Source: QHXM01 sp963697975
Lineage (GTDB): Bacteria > Acidobacteriota > Blastocatellia > Pyrinomonadales > Pyrinomonadaceae
Reading direction: 5' to 3'
DNA length: 64,000 nucleotides
Assembly: GCA_963697975.1 (NCBI GenBank)
Contig: OY969111.1
Coordinates: 744,001 to 808,000, forward strand
Shown here: in pieces, positions 16,646 through 24,787 of the stretch
How positions within the stretch are numbered: position 1 is the stretch's first letter
Layout of the letters: each line of letters starts with the position of its first letter
Made by a program: the position numbers and the translations under genes
The notes under the pieces: model-generated
Database searches by the model: none
Told to the model about the DNA's origin: nothing
Seen by the model: only the letters and a program-made list of their open reading frames with translations

Positions 16646-17407
16646 ATGCTTGAAAACAAGTTCGGCATTATCTTCGGCGTCGCCAACAAGCGGTCCATCG
16701 CCTGGGCGTCGGCGCAGGCTTTACATGAAGCGGGTGCGCGGCTGGCTTTCACGTATCAGGGCGAGCGCCTGAAAGAGAATGTCGAAAGCCTGACGACCGA
16801 CATGCCCGGCTCGCTCGTTCTGCCATGTGATGTGACGCAGCCGTTGGAAGTGGAAGCGGCTTTCAAGCGCGTCGGGGAAGAGTTCGGGCGGCTGGACTTT
16901 CTCATCCACAGCGTCGCCTACGCTCCGAAAGAAGAGTTGGAAGGCGAGTTTCTGGACACCTCGCGCGAAGGATTTCTCGTCGCGCTCGAAGTCAGCGCCT
17001 ATTCGCTGACATCATTATCGCGCGCCGCCGCGCCGTTGATGACGGATGGCGGCAGCATCGTTTCGATGACCTACTACGGCGCGGAGAAGGTTGTGCCGAA
17101 CTACAACGTGATGGGCGTGGCGAAGGCCGCGCTCGAAGCCAGCACGCGTTATCTGGCGGCCAACATGGGCAAGCGCGGCATCCGCGTCAACACGATCAGC
17201 GCCGGGCCGCTCAATACGCTTTCAGCGCGCGGCGTCGCTAACATGGGAACGATGCTCAAACATCACGCCGAACGCTCTCCGCTGGGGCGCAATGTCGAAG
17301 CCCGCGAGGTCGGCAACTGCGCGCTCTTTCTTTGCAGCCCGCTCTCCACAGGCATCACGGGCGAAGTAATCCACGTCGATTGCGGCTATAACATCATGGC
17401 AGTTTAA
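16646..17407 (+). CDS. fabI: Enoyl-[acyl-carrier-protein] reductase (NADH)
   Basis: 253 residues, short-chain dehydrogenase fold. It reduces the trans-2-enoyl-ACP double bond in the last step of each fatty-acid elongation cycle. Visible signatures: the FabI nucleotide-binding start GIIFGVANKRSIAWA, HSVAYAPKEEL, the catalytic Tyr-(x6)-Lys region in VVPNYNVMGVAKAALE, and NTISAGPLNTL. AAAGGAA is present eight nt before the ATG, outside the repeat that fills most of the spacer. Confidence 0.95.
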   Translation: MLENKFGIIFGVANKRSIAWASAQALHEAGARLAFTYQGERLKENVESLTTDMPGSLVLPCDVTQPLEVEAAFKRVGEEFGRLDFLIHSVAYAPKEELEGEFLDTSREGFLVALEVSAYSLTSLSRAAAPLMTDGGSIVSMTYYGAEKVVPNYNVMGVAKAALEASTRYLAANMGKRGIRVNTISAGPLNTLSARGVANMGTMLKHHAERSPLGRNVEAREVGNCALFLCSPLSTGITGEVIHVDCGYNIMAV

Positions 17408-17408
17408 G

Positions 17409-17490
17409 AGCAGGGATGAAGGATGAGGGATGAGGGATGAAATAAGAGCTATTTTCTTTACTTCATCCCTCATCCCTCATCCTTCATCCC
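17409..17490. repeat. Heptad-word hairpin, GGGATGA family
   Basis: AGCAG prefix, GGGATGA, AGGATGA, GGGATGA, GGGATGA; loop AATAAGAGCTATTTTCTTTA; mirrored TCATCCC and TCATCCT words. It begins immediately after the fabI TAA and ends 10 bp before the next ATG. Confidence 0.9.
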
Positions 17491-17500
17491 TTATTTTCAT

Positions 17501-18244
17501 ATGGCTGAGACAAAAGATAAAGATCATTCCCCCGTTGGGCTGACACAGGACGAGCAGCTACTCGAAACCCCAAAGCAGGATGAGTTCACTCATACGGATA
17601 CGTGGCGGGTCTTCCGCATCATGGGTGAATTCGTTCAAGGCTTCGACGATCTGGCGACGATCACGCGCGGCGTCTCAATCTTCGGCTCGGCGCGCACGCC
17701 CTCCGGTCATCCGCAGTACAAGGCGGCGCAGGAGACCGCCGCGCTGTTGGCTCGCGCAGGCTTCGCAGTGATTACGGGTGGCGGCCCCGGCATCATGGAA
17801 GCCGCCAACAGGGGCGCGTTTGAAGCGGGCGGACTCTCAATCGGCTGCAATATTGAGCTTCCCTTCGAGCAGCTCGCAAACCCGTACCTGACGCGCTCGC
17901 TCACCTTCAAATACTTCTTCGTGCGGAAAACGATGTTCGTCAAGTACAGCACGGCCTTCATCATTTTCCCCGGCGGGTTCGGCACGCTTGACGAATTATT
18001 TGAAGCTCTCACGCTCATCCAGACGCGCAAGATCAGGAACTTTCCCGTCGTCCTTTTCGGCTCTGCTTACTGGGGTGGAATGCTGGAATGGGTCAAGGGC
18101 TTGATGCTCACGGAAGGCAAAATCATCGAGAATGATCTAAAACTTCTACACCTCACGGATTCGCCGGAAGAAGTCGTCGAGATCGTCGTTAGAAGTCAGG
18201 ACTCGCTTCGTAAGTTGGACAAGACCGTGTCCGATGAATATTAG
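17501..18244 (+). CDS. LOG-family (lysine decarboxylase-like) nucleotide phosphoribohydrolase
   Basis: 247 residues. Carries both LOG signatures, GGGPGIMEAANRGA and PGGFGTLDELFEA, plus the SIFGSART start of the Rossmann-like fold. Family members release the base from nucleoside 5'-monophosphates such as AMP or cytokinin ribotides; the true bacterial substrate is often unknown. There is no Shine-Dalgarno, because the repeat arm ends 10 bp from the ATG. Confidence 0.9.
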   Translation: MAETKDKDHSPVGLTQDEQLLETPKQDEFTHTDTWRVFRIMGEFVQGFDDLATITRGVSIFGSARTPSGHPQYKAAQETAALLARAGFAVITGGGPGIMEAANRGAFEAGGLSIGCNIELPFEQLANPYLTRSLTFKYFFVRKTMFVKYSTAFIIFPGGFGTLDELFEALTLIQTRKIRNFPVVLFGSAYWGGMLEWVKGLMLTEGKIIENDLKLLHLTDSPEEVVEIVVRSQDSLRKLDKTVSDEY

Positions 18245-18262
18245 AGCGAGTTTCAATTGGAT

Positions 18263-18334
18263 GTAAGGCAGGCTGAGAGCCTACCGAGCGTGAGGAATTG
18301 GCGGCAGGCTAACAGCCCGCCGTACATTGATTCA
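18263..18334. repeat. Imperfect inverted repeat between LOG gene and cutA
   Basis: Two small palindromic units, GGCAGGCT-GAG-AGCCTACC and GGCGGCAGGCT-AAC-AGCCCGCC, flanked by TGTA and TACA. It lies between the convergent LOG and cutA genes. Possibly terminator-like or a separate repeat family. Only one copy is seen here. Confidence 0.45.
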
Positions 18335-18370
18335 CAAACCACTCTAGTAGCTTGCTTGAAAACCACTTCG

Positions 18371-18721
18371 TTACGTCGCTTGATTCGTTTCTTTACCCTG
18401 GGGAATAACGTTCGCGGTCAGCCATTCGAGGTAAGGAGCGGAGGCTTCGGTGATGGGCAGGGCGATGATTTCCGGCGTCTCGTAGCTGTGAAGCGAGCGC
18501 ACCGCAGTTTCCAATGCTGTGAAATTTGCCTGCGTGGTTTTGGCCAGCAGTAGGATTTCAGGCGCACGCTCGATATTCCCCTGCCAGTGATAGACAGACT
18601 CGACTTCGGGCAGAATCTGCACACAGGCAGCGAGGCGCGCGACCACCAGAATATCCGCCAGCCGCACAGCCTCTTCGCGGCTTCCAGCAGTCATCAACAC
18701 CATGATTGCATCTGCGGACAT
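18371..18721 (-). CDS. cutA: CutA1 divalent-ion tolerance protein
   Basis: 116 residues from the ATG at 18721. The small trimeric CutA1 fold is evident from LVVARLAACVQILPEVESVY, then YHWQGNIE and PEIIALPITEASAPYLEWL. Linked in other bacteria to copper and other divalent metal tolerance, though the mechanism is unclear. A start further upstream would only add residues encoded by the GTGATAG repeat. Confidence 0.93.
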   Translation of the reverse strand: MSADAIMVLMTAGSREEAVRLADILVVARLAACVQILPEVESVYHWQGNIERAPEILLLAKTTQANFTALETAVRSLHSYETPEIIALPITEASAPYLEWLTANVIPQGKETNQAT

Positions 18722-18728
18722 GAAAAGA

Positions 18729-18800
18729 AGTGATGGGTGATGGGTAATAAGAAAGAACGACGTGTTTTCTCTTATCACCCATCACCCATCACCTATCACT
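18729..18800. repeat. Heptad-word hairpin, GTGATAG family
   Basis: GTGATGG, GTGATGG, GTAATAA; loop GAAAGAACGACGTGTTTTCTC; mirrored arm ending TATCACT. The minus-strand upstream gene (18789-19184) ends inside the right arm, which supplies its last residues Ser-Asp-Arg and its TGA. Confidence 0.9.
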
Positions 18801-19184
18801 TTCCTCCTCTGCATCTTCGTCTATCGTCGTGCCTGTCAGCGGCGTCGTGTCGCCGCCGAAGAAAGCGTTGTAGAGTTCCTGTGCACGGTCAAGGTCGCGC
18901 TCGTCCACCAGCACCATCGCGCCGGGCGAACTCGTTGAAAGAAGCGGCGAGAAAGCATCCATGCCGCCCGATTGCACGGCTGAGCGGATACCGTTTTGCA
19001 GGAGAAGGTCGTTAACCATCTCGGCTTCCGCCGGAGAGCCAACGTTGTGCAGCGTCACGAAGCGCGCATCCGAGTGATCGCGCAAAGTATTCTCAGGCGT
19101 CAGACGCTCGACCAGTTCCGCATTATCGTCCGGGCAACGCGTCACGCCCGCTTCGTATTCAGATTCGCAAACAGGACAGAACAT
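18789..19184 (-). CDS. DUF2007-type protein with N-terminal zinc ribbon
   Basis: 131 residues from the ATG at 19184, preceded by GGGAGAA. The N-terminus FCPVCESEYEAGVTRCPDD is a zinc-ribbon-like four-ligand motif. The central part (ARFVTLHNVGSPAEAEMVND, GAMVLVDERDLDRAQEL) matches the DUF2007 putative signal-transducing fold. The acidic tail ends in three residues and a stop codon encoded by the heptad repeat. Role unknown, probably cytosolic regulatory. Confidence 0.8.
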   Translation of the reverse strand: MFCPVCESEYEAGVTRCPDDNAELVERLTPENTLRDHSDARFVTLHNVGSPAEAEMVNDLLLQNGIRSAVQSGGMDAFSPLLSTSSPGAMVLVDERDLDRAQELYNAFFGGDTTPLTGTTIDEDAEEESDR

Positions 19185-19195
19185 AGATTCTCCCA

Positions 19196-19268
19196 GGTGA
19201 AAAGTAATAAGTGATAGGTGATAAGAAAGAGAGTTTATCCTATCACCTATCACTTGTCACTTATCACC
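19196..19268. repeat. Heptad-word hairpin, GTGATAG family
   Basis: GTAATAA, GTGATAG, GTGATAA; loop GAAAGAGAGTTTATCC; mirrored TATCACC and TGTCACT words. It lies four nt beyond the PfkB kinase stop on the minus strand and upstream of the DUF2007 gene. Confidence 0.88.
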
Positions 19269-19272
19269 GTTC

Positions 19273-20214
19273 TTATTTCGCTGCCCGGACAGCCCGCTCA
19301 AACGGAATCTCCTCAAAATAGGTCATCCGCTTGAAGGTCTTGAAGCGTTCGTTGATCTCTTCGTGGGTGAGACGCTGCACGCGCTCGGTTCCGAACTCTT
19401 CGACGTTGAAAGATGCCATCACCGAGCCGAAGATCATGGCGCGACGCATCGCGGCTTCGTCCAGTTTCTCCTGGCTCGCCATGTAGCCCATGAAGCCGCC
19501 CGCGAAGGTATCTCCCGCGCCCGTCGGATCAAAGACGGAGTCGAGCGGGTAAGCGGGAATCGCAAAATAGCTCTCCGAAGTAAACAACGCTGCGCCGTAT
19601 TCGCCGCGCTTCACAATCAGAGCTTGCGGCCCCCACGAGAGCACTGTGCGCGCAGCCTTAATCAGATTCGGCTCACCAGTCAATTGACGCGCTTCGGCGT
19701 CGTTGATGATGACGACGTTGACGCCCTTGATCGCTTCGAGCAGCGAGTCGCGCGCAATGTCTATCCATAGATTCATCGTATCGAGGGCGACAAGTTCCGC
19801 GCCCTTCACCTGCTCGCGCACCTCGCGCTGCAATTCAGGCTGGATGTTGCCCAGGAAAACGAGCCGGGACTTCTTTGCTGCTTCCGAGAGTTTTGGCTTA
19901 AAATCCGCGAAGACGTTAAGCTGCGTGTCCAGCGTGTGCGCCGTATTGAGGTCGAAATCGTAACGCCCGATCCAGCGAAACGTCTTGCCATCGGGAACGC
20001 GTTCGAGGTCGGACAAATCCACATTATGCCGCACCAGCGGTTCCTCGTCTTCGCGGCTAAAGTCGCCGCCGACCACGCCAACCACGCGCACGTCCGTGTA
20101 ATAACTCGCCGAGATGGAAAAATGCGCCGCCGATCCACCCAGCATCTTATCGCGCTTGCCAAACGGCGTCTCCACCGCATCAAACGCCACCGACCCAACT
20201 ACCAATAAAGACAT
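19273..20214 (-). CDS. PfkB-family sugar/nucleoside kinase
   Basis: 313 residues of the ribokinase (PfkB) fold. The C-terminal signature DPTGAGDTFAGGF carries the catalytic Asp and anion hole; the N-terminal GGSAAHFSISAS is the substrate-side motif. Transfers phosphate from ATP to a sugar or nucleoside. It shares strand and neighbourhood with methylthioadenosine phosphorylase (mtnP) 0.6 kb upstream, so a substrate from the methionine-salvage or nucleoside pathway is plausible but unproved. GAGGAG lies upstream of the ATG. Confidence 0.88.
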   Translation of the reverse strand: MSLLVVGSVAFDAVETPFGKRDKMLGGSAAHFSISASYYTDVRVVGVVGGDFSREDEEPLVRHNVDLSDLERVPDGKTFRWIGRYDFDLNTAHTLDTQLNVFADFKPKLSEAAKKSRLVFLGNIQPELQREVREQVKGAELVALDTMNLWIDIARDSLLEAIKGVNVVIINDAEARQLTGEPNLIKAARTVLSWGPQALIVKRGEYGAALFTSESYFAIPAYPLDSVFDPTGAGDTFAGGFMGYMASQEKLDEAAMRRAMIFGSVMASFNVEEFGTERVQRLTHEEINERFKTFKRMTYFEEIPFERAVRAAK

Positions 20215-20240
20215 ATTTTCTAATCACTCCTCTGGGGAAT

Positions 20241-20332
20241 TAGTGGTCGGTGGTCAGTAGTCAGTTAAAGACAAAAGCTCAGCTATCCTTATCTTTCTTA
20301 ACTGACCACTGACCACTGACTACTGACCACTG
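20241..20332. repeat. Heptad-word hairpin, CAGTGGT family
   Basis: TAGTGGT, CGGTGGT, CAGTAGT, CAGT; loop AAAGACAAAAGCTC onward; mirrored ACTGACC and ACTGACT words ending ACTG. It supplies the final Ser-Gly-Gln and TAG stop of the minus-strand gene at 20320. Confidence 0.88.
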
Positions 20333-20778
20333 TTTTTCGTTATCGCCCCGCCGAGATCGCGCAGGGCGTCGAGTGCCAGCTTATGAAAGGAGCTGTCCGG
20401 ATGCTCGTTGACAAGCTGTGACAGGTAAAGGCGCGCTTCTTCCCGGTGCTTTTCAGGCGGCAACTTGGATGCCTGCTTGCCTCGATTCTGCGACAGGTAA
20501 AGATTGCTCATGCCCGCGATGTAAAGCGTCTCGTCAATCTTCGCAAAGTTTGGATTCCCGGCGAGAATCTCCTCGACACGTTTGAGCGACGCGACATAAG
20601 CCTTCTTCAACTTGAAATACTGGCGCGCGACCTCCAGATTATGCAGGGAATCCTTTTCCAGATCAGCATCCCGCAAAGTGGAAGCGTCCGGCCCGCGCGA
20701 GACCTGCGCCCGCACGCCCGGCGCACCATAAACGAGAGCCACCACGCACAAGCTAATCAGTAAAGCTGCTTTCTTCAT
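20320..20778 (-). CDS. Secreted TPR-like (BamD-like) protein
   Basis: 152 residues from the ATG at 20778 (TTGGAGGTAAAT upstream). Signal peptide KKAALLISLCVVALVYGAPG, then helical repeats (HNLEVARQYFKLKKAYVASL, LYIAGMSNLYLSQNRG, ARLYLSQLVNEHPDSSFHKL) with the look of the BamD/YbgF tetratricopeptide group, but short. Probably periplasmic, role unknown. The last residues Ser-Gly-Gln and the stop come from the adjacent repeat. Confidence 0.75.
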   Translation of the reverse strand: MKKAALLISLCVVALVYGAPGVRAQVSRGPDASTLRDADLEKDSLHNLEVARQYFKLKKAYVASLKRVEEILAGNPNFAKIDETLYIAGMSNLYLSQNRGKQASKLPPEKHREEARLYLSQLVNEHPDSSFHKLALDALRDLGGAITKNSGQ

Positions 20779-20792
20779 ATTTACCTCCAATA

Positions 20793-20863
20793 AGGTGATG
20801 GGTGATAAGTGATAGGAGAAAACAAGTTCTTACTTATCACCTATCACCCATCACTTATCACTG
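20793..20863. repeat. Heptad-word hairpin, GTGATAG family
   Basis: GTGATGG, GTGATAA, GTGATAG; loop GAGAAAACAAGTTCTTAC; mirrored arm ending TATCACTG. It encodes the Ser-Asp-Lys C-terminus and TGA stop of mtnP on the minus strand. Confidence 0.9.
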
Positions 20864-21726
20864 TATTTTCCAATGATTGCCTCAAGATTCTTCTTCGTCT
20901 GTTCAGGCCACAGGTCAGGTGCAGTGAAGATGGCGTTTTTCAGCGCCGAGCCGCACTCGCAGGCGCGCGGGCGACCTGACAACTGCCTGACCGCTTCGCG
21001 CATAATAACCTGCGCGTTGCGCACGTTCTTGTTGAGATACTCGACCACCGTGTCGACCGAGACGGCATCGTGCGCCTCATGCCAGCAATCGTAATCGGTG
21101 ACGAGCGCGAGCGTGGCGTAGCAAATCTCTGCCTCGCGCGCCAGCTTTGCCTCCTGCAAGTTGGTCATCCCGATAATATCCATCCCCCACGAGCGATAGA
21201 CATTCGATTCAGCCTTCGTGGAGAACGCAGGGCCTTCCATGCACAGGTATGTCCCACCGCGATGCGTCTTGACATCGGCTGCACCGCAAGATGCTTCAAG
21301 CACGTTGCCGAGTTCATCACACACCGGATGAGCAAACGTGATGTGGGCGACGATTCCTTCTCCGAAGAAAGTTGATTCGTGCGCGCGTGCGCGCGTGCGG
21401 TCAAAGAACTGGTCTGGAATAACCATGTCGAGCGGCGCGTATTGTTCCTGCAAAGAGCCGACGGCTGAAGCCGACAGAATGCGCTCGACGCCGAGCAGCT
21501 TCATTGCATAGATGTTCGCGCGGAACGGCAGGTTGGTCGGAGTATAACGATGCCCGCGCCCGTGACGCGGCAGAAACGCCACGCGCACGCCTTCGAGCGT
21601 CCCGACGATGAAAGCATCCGAAGGATTTCCGAAAGGCGTCTCAACTTTTACTTCCTCAATGTCCTTTAACTCCGGCATCTGATAGAGGCCGCTGCCACCG
21701 ATGATGCCGATCTGCGCTGTTGCCAT
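20851..21726 (-). CDS. mtnP: S-methyl-5'-thioadenosine phosphorylase
   Basis: 291 residues. Cleaves methylthioadenosine with phosphate to adenine and methylthioribose-1-phosphate in methionine salvage. Family motifs: GIIGGSGLYQMP at the start, FLPRHGRGHRYTPTNLPFRA, GGTYLCMEGPAFSTKAES and GMTNLQEAKLAREAEICYA. The C-terminus is extended by residues written in the repeat. It lies upstream of the TPR-like and PfkB kinase genes on the same strand. Confidence 0.95.
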   Translation of the reverse strand: MATAQIGIIGGSGLYQMPELKDIEEVKVETPFGNPSDAFIVGTLEGVRVAFLPRHGRGHRYTPTNLPFRANIYAMKLLGVERILSASAVGSLQEQYAPLDMVIPDQFFDRTRARAHESTFFGEGIVAHITFAHPVCDELGNVLEASCGAADVKTHRGGTYLCMEGPAFSTKAESNVYRSWGMDIIGMTNLQEAKLAREAEICYATLALVTDYDCWHEAHDAVSVDTVVEYLNKNVRNAQVIMREAVRQLSGRPRACECGSALKNAIFTAPDLWPEQTKKNLEAIIGKYSDK

Positions 21727-21785
21727 CTTTTAAGCTCTACCCTTCTCTGACTTAGATGCCCTGTTTGCGCCGGATGGTTTTTGAA

Positions 21786-21995
21786 TTAGGCGTAAGTCAA
21801 CCGACCCTTCGGTTCTGGAACCGGACGCCCCAGTTCCCGCGCCGTTTCAATCCATTCGCCGATAACGACCTCCACATTTGCCAGTGCCTCTTGATAGGTT
21901 GAGCCATCCGCCATGCAGCCCGCTAACTCAGGCACTTCAACGATGAAGGCATCGTCTTCATCGCTCCAATAGATTATCAACTCATATCGAATCAT
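21786..21995 (-). CDS. hicB: HicB-family antitoxin
   Basis: 69 residues, the length of short HicB antitoxins (YELIIYWSDEDDAFIVEVPE, ELAGCMADGSTYQEALANVE). HicB proteins fold like a partial RNase H and neutralise the HicA mRNA endonuclease. Its ATG overlaps the 3' end of the upstream hicA reading frame (bases 21982-21995), the normal operon layout, but hicA carries two stop codons, so this looks like an orphaned antitoxin. Confidence 0.88.
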   Translation of the reverse strand: MIRYELIIYWSDEDDAFIVEVPELAGCMADGSTYQEALANVEVVIGEWIETARELGRPVPEPKGRLTYA

Positions 21996-22245
21996 CCTCT
22001 TCTCCTAATCTATACTTGAGAATTAGATTTCGCACCTGCTTAACCTGATAGGATTTGGCTTTTGCGCCTTTGGGCTACAAATTAATAATTTCCTGAATAC
22101 CTTCCAGTGTGAAGATATGATGACTTCCGCGAATGCTTTCATTAAATCCCAGTTTGCGAAGCAGTCGAAGTAACCCTTCAAAAGGGATATTAGCATCTGA
22201 CCTGCCCCGCAGGATTTATTCCAAGAGCCTATCTTGCTGGGGCAT
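21982..22245 (-). pseudogene. hicA: HicA toxin gene inactivated by two nonsense mutations
   Basis: From an ATG at 22245 the frame reads nine codons (MPQQDRLLE), then TAA, then ILRGRSDANIPF with GFNESIRGSHHIF and EGIQEIINL, then TAG, then PKGAKAKSYQVKQVRN to LKYRLGEEDD and a TGA overlapping hicB. Apart from the two stops the frame is continuous over 88 codons and matches the HicA family, including the catalytic His region GSHHIF. TAA stands where Lys is usual (AAA to TAA) and TAG where Gln is usual (CAG to TAG), both single-base changes. A translatable product would be non-functional. Confidence 0.85.
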
Positions 22246-22251
22246 AGATTT

Positions 22252-23121
22252 TCACTCGCCCGGAATGAATCCGTCCTGCTTCTCTTCAAACCCGACCGCG
22301 CGCAGCTTTCCATCTTCTTCGACCACGCGGCAGAGTGGCGCTTCCGGGTCGTGATAAAAAAGGCAGAGCCAGTTTTCGCGCGCCGCCTGCGGCAGTAGAT
22401 TCTTTTTCGCTTCGAGCGTTTCCACAGGAAAAAGATCGTAGCCCATGATCCATGCCAACGGCACATGAGCGCGCGTCGGCACAAGATCGGCGAAGCTGAA
22501 AAGCGTCTGGTCTCCCCGCGTCAACCTCGCGCATTGCATCGTGCGCGAATGCCCCGCGATGGTTTCCATACGCAGTCCCGGCACGACTTCGTAACTCGCT
22601 TCCTTTAACTCAAGCTGCCCGGACTCCTCGACAGCGCGCCAGTTCTCCGGCAGATAACTCGCGCGGTCGCGCTCGTGCGGATTCAACGCATGCTCATACT
22701 CGCCGCGCGAGACGAAATAACGCGCGTTCGGAAAAGTCGGAACAACGCGCCCCGCCTCGTCCCGCGTCGTGTTCCCGCCCGCATGATCGAAATGCAGGTG
22801 AGTGTTGACAACGATGCTTATCTCTTCCGCACCGATGCCTGTAATCGCGCGCAACGATTCACTGAGGGGGCGCTCGCGCCTGATGCCATACATCGCTTCA
22901 TGTTTCGGAGACCACTTATCGCCAGCGCCTGTTTCAACAAGAATGCGCTCAGTCCCGGTCTCGATGAACAGGCAATTCATGTTAAGTCGAACGCGGTTCT
23001 CTTCATCCGGCGGACAGACCTTCGACCAGAGGGCACGCGGGACGACGCCGAACATCGCGCCGCCGTCCAGACGAAACTCCGTGTCCGGCACAACCTCTAC
23101 TCGATAATCTCCGAACAACAT
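22252..23121 (-). CDS. MBL-fold metallo-hydrolase
   Basis: 289 residues from the ATG at 23121 (the in-frame codon before it is TTG). The metallo-beta-lactamase metal site is clear: THLHFDHAGG in the N-terminal half, IAGHSRTMQ and SFADLVPTRAHV further on. Such enzymes hydrolyse esters, thioesters or lactones; the substrate cannot be told from sequence. The stop lies 6 bp before the hicA frame, and a GAACGAT-family repeat precedes the start. Confidence 0.88.
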   Translation of the reverse strand: MLFGDYRVEVVPDTEFRLDGGAMFGVVPRALWSKVCPPDEENRVRLNMNCLFIETGTERILVETGAGDKWSPKHEAMYGIRRERPLSESLRAITGIGAEEISIVVNTHLHFDHAGGNTTRDEAGRVVPTFPNARYFVSRGEYEHALNPHERDRASYLPENWRAVEESGQLELKEASYEVVPGLRMETIAGHSRTMQCARLTRGDQTLFSFADLVPTRAHVPLAWIMGYDLFPVETLEAKKNLLPQAARENWLCLFYHDPEAPLCRVVEEDGKLRAVGFEEKQDGFIPGE

Positions 23122-23131
23122 CAATGCTAAG

Positions 23132-23207
23132 CGATGAACTCTGAACGATGAACGCGGAAGTAAGAATATATGCTTTTCAGTTCATCGTTCAGAGTTCAGA
23201 GTTCATC
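23132..23207. repeat. Heptad-word hairpin, GAACGAT/GAACTCT family (copy 1)
   Basis: GATGAAC, TCTGAAC, GATGAAC on the left; loop with GGAAGTAAGAATATATGCTTTTC; mirrored GTTCATC, GTTCAGA, GTTCAGA, GTTCATC. It lies between the parvulin gene stop and the MBL-fold gene start on the minus strand. Confidence 0.88.
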
Positions 23208-23215
23208 CTTATCCG

Positions 23216-24748
23216 TTACGGCTTGCGGCCTCTGCTTCCCGGCTTCGAGGAGCGGGGGGCGGCTGGCTTTTGCTTCGGCGCAGTGTTGGCATTGCCAGAT
23301 GGCGCAGGAGGCGGAGGTGCTTCAACGGGCGCTTCGTCTTGTTCCGGCATTCCGGGCGGTAAGCCGCCAGGACGCATCGGCGGAGGCTCCGGCTTCTTGA
23401 CGACAAAATTTTCTGCGACCGTCACGTTCGAGCGAGCAACGATCTCGTCAATGACCTTCTTCTGCTTCTCCTGCTCGACCGCCGCCTTCGCTTGCTCCTT
23501 CGGCGATTGCGGTGGGGCCATTGGATTCCCCTGCGACGAGCCATTAGAGATAAGAATGTGGCGCGCGTGAACCTGTTCCTCAGGCTTCCCATCAGGGCCG
23601 GGTTTCATCCCGCGCTCTTCGACCTTGATGATATGAAAGCCGAATTGCGTCTCCACGATGTCGCTGATTTGTCCCGGCTGCATAGCGAAGGCTGCGTCCG
23701 CAAACTCTTTGACCATCTGCTCGCGACCGAACCAGCCGAGATCGCCGCCCCTATCCTTAGCGCCCGGCTCACTCGAATATTCCCCGGCCAGCTTTTCGAA
23801 ATTCTCGCCCGCGCGGGCGCGCTTCAAAATCGCTTCTGCCTGTGTGCGCGCCTTCGCCGGGTCAAGCTCAGGATGCTTGGCGATGTAAGCATCTATCTCC
23901 GCATCCGTCGCCTTGATCTGCTCGACCAGTTTCTCTTTCGCGTAGGCTTCGGCCAGCGAGCGCGCTTGCTGCAACATGATCTGTAATTGCACCCGCCGAT
24001 TCTTTTCCAGACCTTCCTGCCTGCCTTTGCGCTCGGCCACCATGATCCGCGCCCACTGCTGCATCAACTGTTGTTTCTGCGCTTCGGGCAACTCTCCCGC
24101 CTGCGGGCTGCGCGCTTTCGCGTCCGCGATAAACTCCTCAAACTTCTTTGCCTGCTCAGGCTCCTGTAGAAAAGCATCAATCTCGGCCTGAGTAATGCTC
24201 GCGGCTGGAGGCGCGGTGGGATTTTTCTTACGTTGCTCTTCCAGATAGTTTTGCCCGATGACGAGCGCATTGGCGAGGTTCATTTGCCGCTGCATCTCCG
24301 GCCTCTCGGCGAAGCCTGCGGCCTTGGCCGCTTCCGCGAGCGCGAGCATCTCACGCAGATTGTCAGCAAACTCTTTGCGCGTCTTCTCGTCTGCGGCGAG
24401 TTGTGCCTGAGCCTGCGGCGGAAAGCTTTCGACAATTATCGCCATATCTTCTGCGGACAGATTCACCGCTCCGGCGCGTCCAGCCCTCACCTGCCAGACA
24501 ACCAGTGCGCCCGCGAAAAGAATTGCGACCCCGGCGGCAATCATCGCCTTGGTCGTCGGATTAATCCCGCCCTTCGAGGCAACGGACGACTTGCGCGCCG
24601 AAGGAACAGAGGCAGCCTGCGCTTTCTCAGTCGCTTCCGGCGCAGGTGATTGTTTAGGCTTCGACGCTTCCGAATTATCCATCCCGCACGAAGGACAAAT
24701 TCGCTGCCCTTCAGTCAGACTAGCCCCACATTTATGACACTCACTCAT
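23216..24748 (-). CDS. Membrane-anchored parvulin-type peptidyl-prolyl isomerase (SurA/PpiC-like) with N-terminal zinc ribbon
   Basis: 510 residues from the ATG at 24748 (AAGGAGATAAGA upstream). A zinc ribbon (CHKC and CPSC near residues 4-22) and a Ser/Ala/Pro linker precede one transmembrane helix (about 70-90, AMIAAGVAILFAGALVVW). A SurA_N-like chaperone region (about 100-300) is followed by a rotamase domain (about 310-410) with GGDLGWFGREQMVKEF and QFGFHIIKVEER. The tail is Pro-rich. It should assist folding of exported proteins, with the ribbon facing the cytosol. The zinc ribbon is an unusual addition to this family. Confidence 0.85.
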   Translation of the reverse strand: MSECHKCGASLTEGQRICPSCGMDNSEASKPKQSPAPEATEKAQAASVPSARKSSVASKGGINPTTKAMIAAGVAILFAGALVVWQVRAGRAGAVNLSAEDMAIIVESFPPQAQAQLAADEKTRKEFADNLREMLALAEAAKAAGFAERPEMQRQMNLANALVIGQNYLEEQRKKNPTAPPAASITQAEIDAFLQEPEQAKKFEEFIADAKARSPQAGELPEAQKQQLMQQWARIMVAERKGRQEGLEKNRRVQLQIMLQQARSLAEAYAKEKLVEQIKATDAEIDAYIAKHPELDPAKARTQAEAILKRARAGENFEKLAGEYSSEPGAKDRGGDLGWFGREQMVKEFADAAFAMQPGQISDIVETQFGFHIIKVEERGMKPGPDGKPEEQVHARHILISNGSSQGNPMAPPQSPKEQAKAAVEQEKQKKVIDEIVARSNVTVAENFVVKKPEPPPMRPGGLPPGMPEQDEAPVEAPPPPAPSGNANTAPKQKPAAPRSSKPGSRGRKP

Positions 24749-24787
24749 TCTTATCTCCTTATTACAGACCGCCCCAGAAGCGGTCAA

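Noticed and set aside
16551..19268. Regular direct repeats suggestive of a CRISPR array
   Set aside because: The repeats are 7 bp, contiguous without spacers and arranged as inverted arms of single hairpins in separate intergenic sites; no cas genes.
21982..22245. Alternative genetic code as the reason for in-frame TAA/TAG in hicA
   Set aside because: All other genes use TAA, TAG and TGA as normal stops; only hicA is interrupted.
22023..22484. A 153-codon minus-strand frame over hicA and the end of the MBL-fold gene
   Set aside because: It is in a different frame from both; the HicA family match lies in the interrupted frame.
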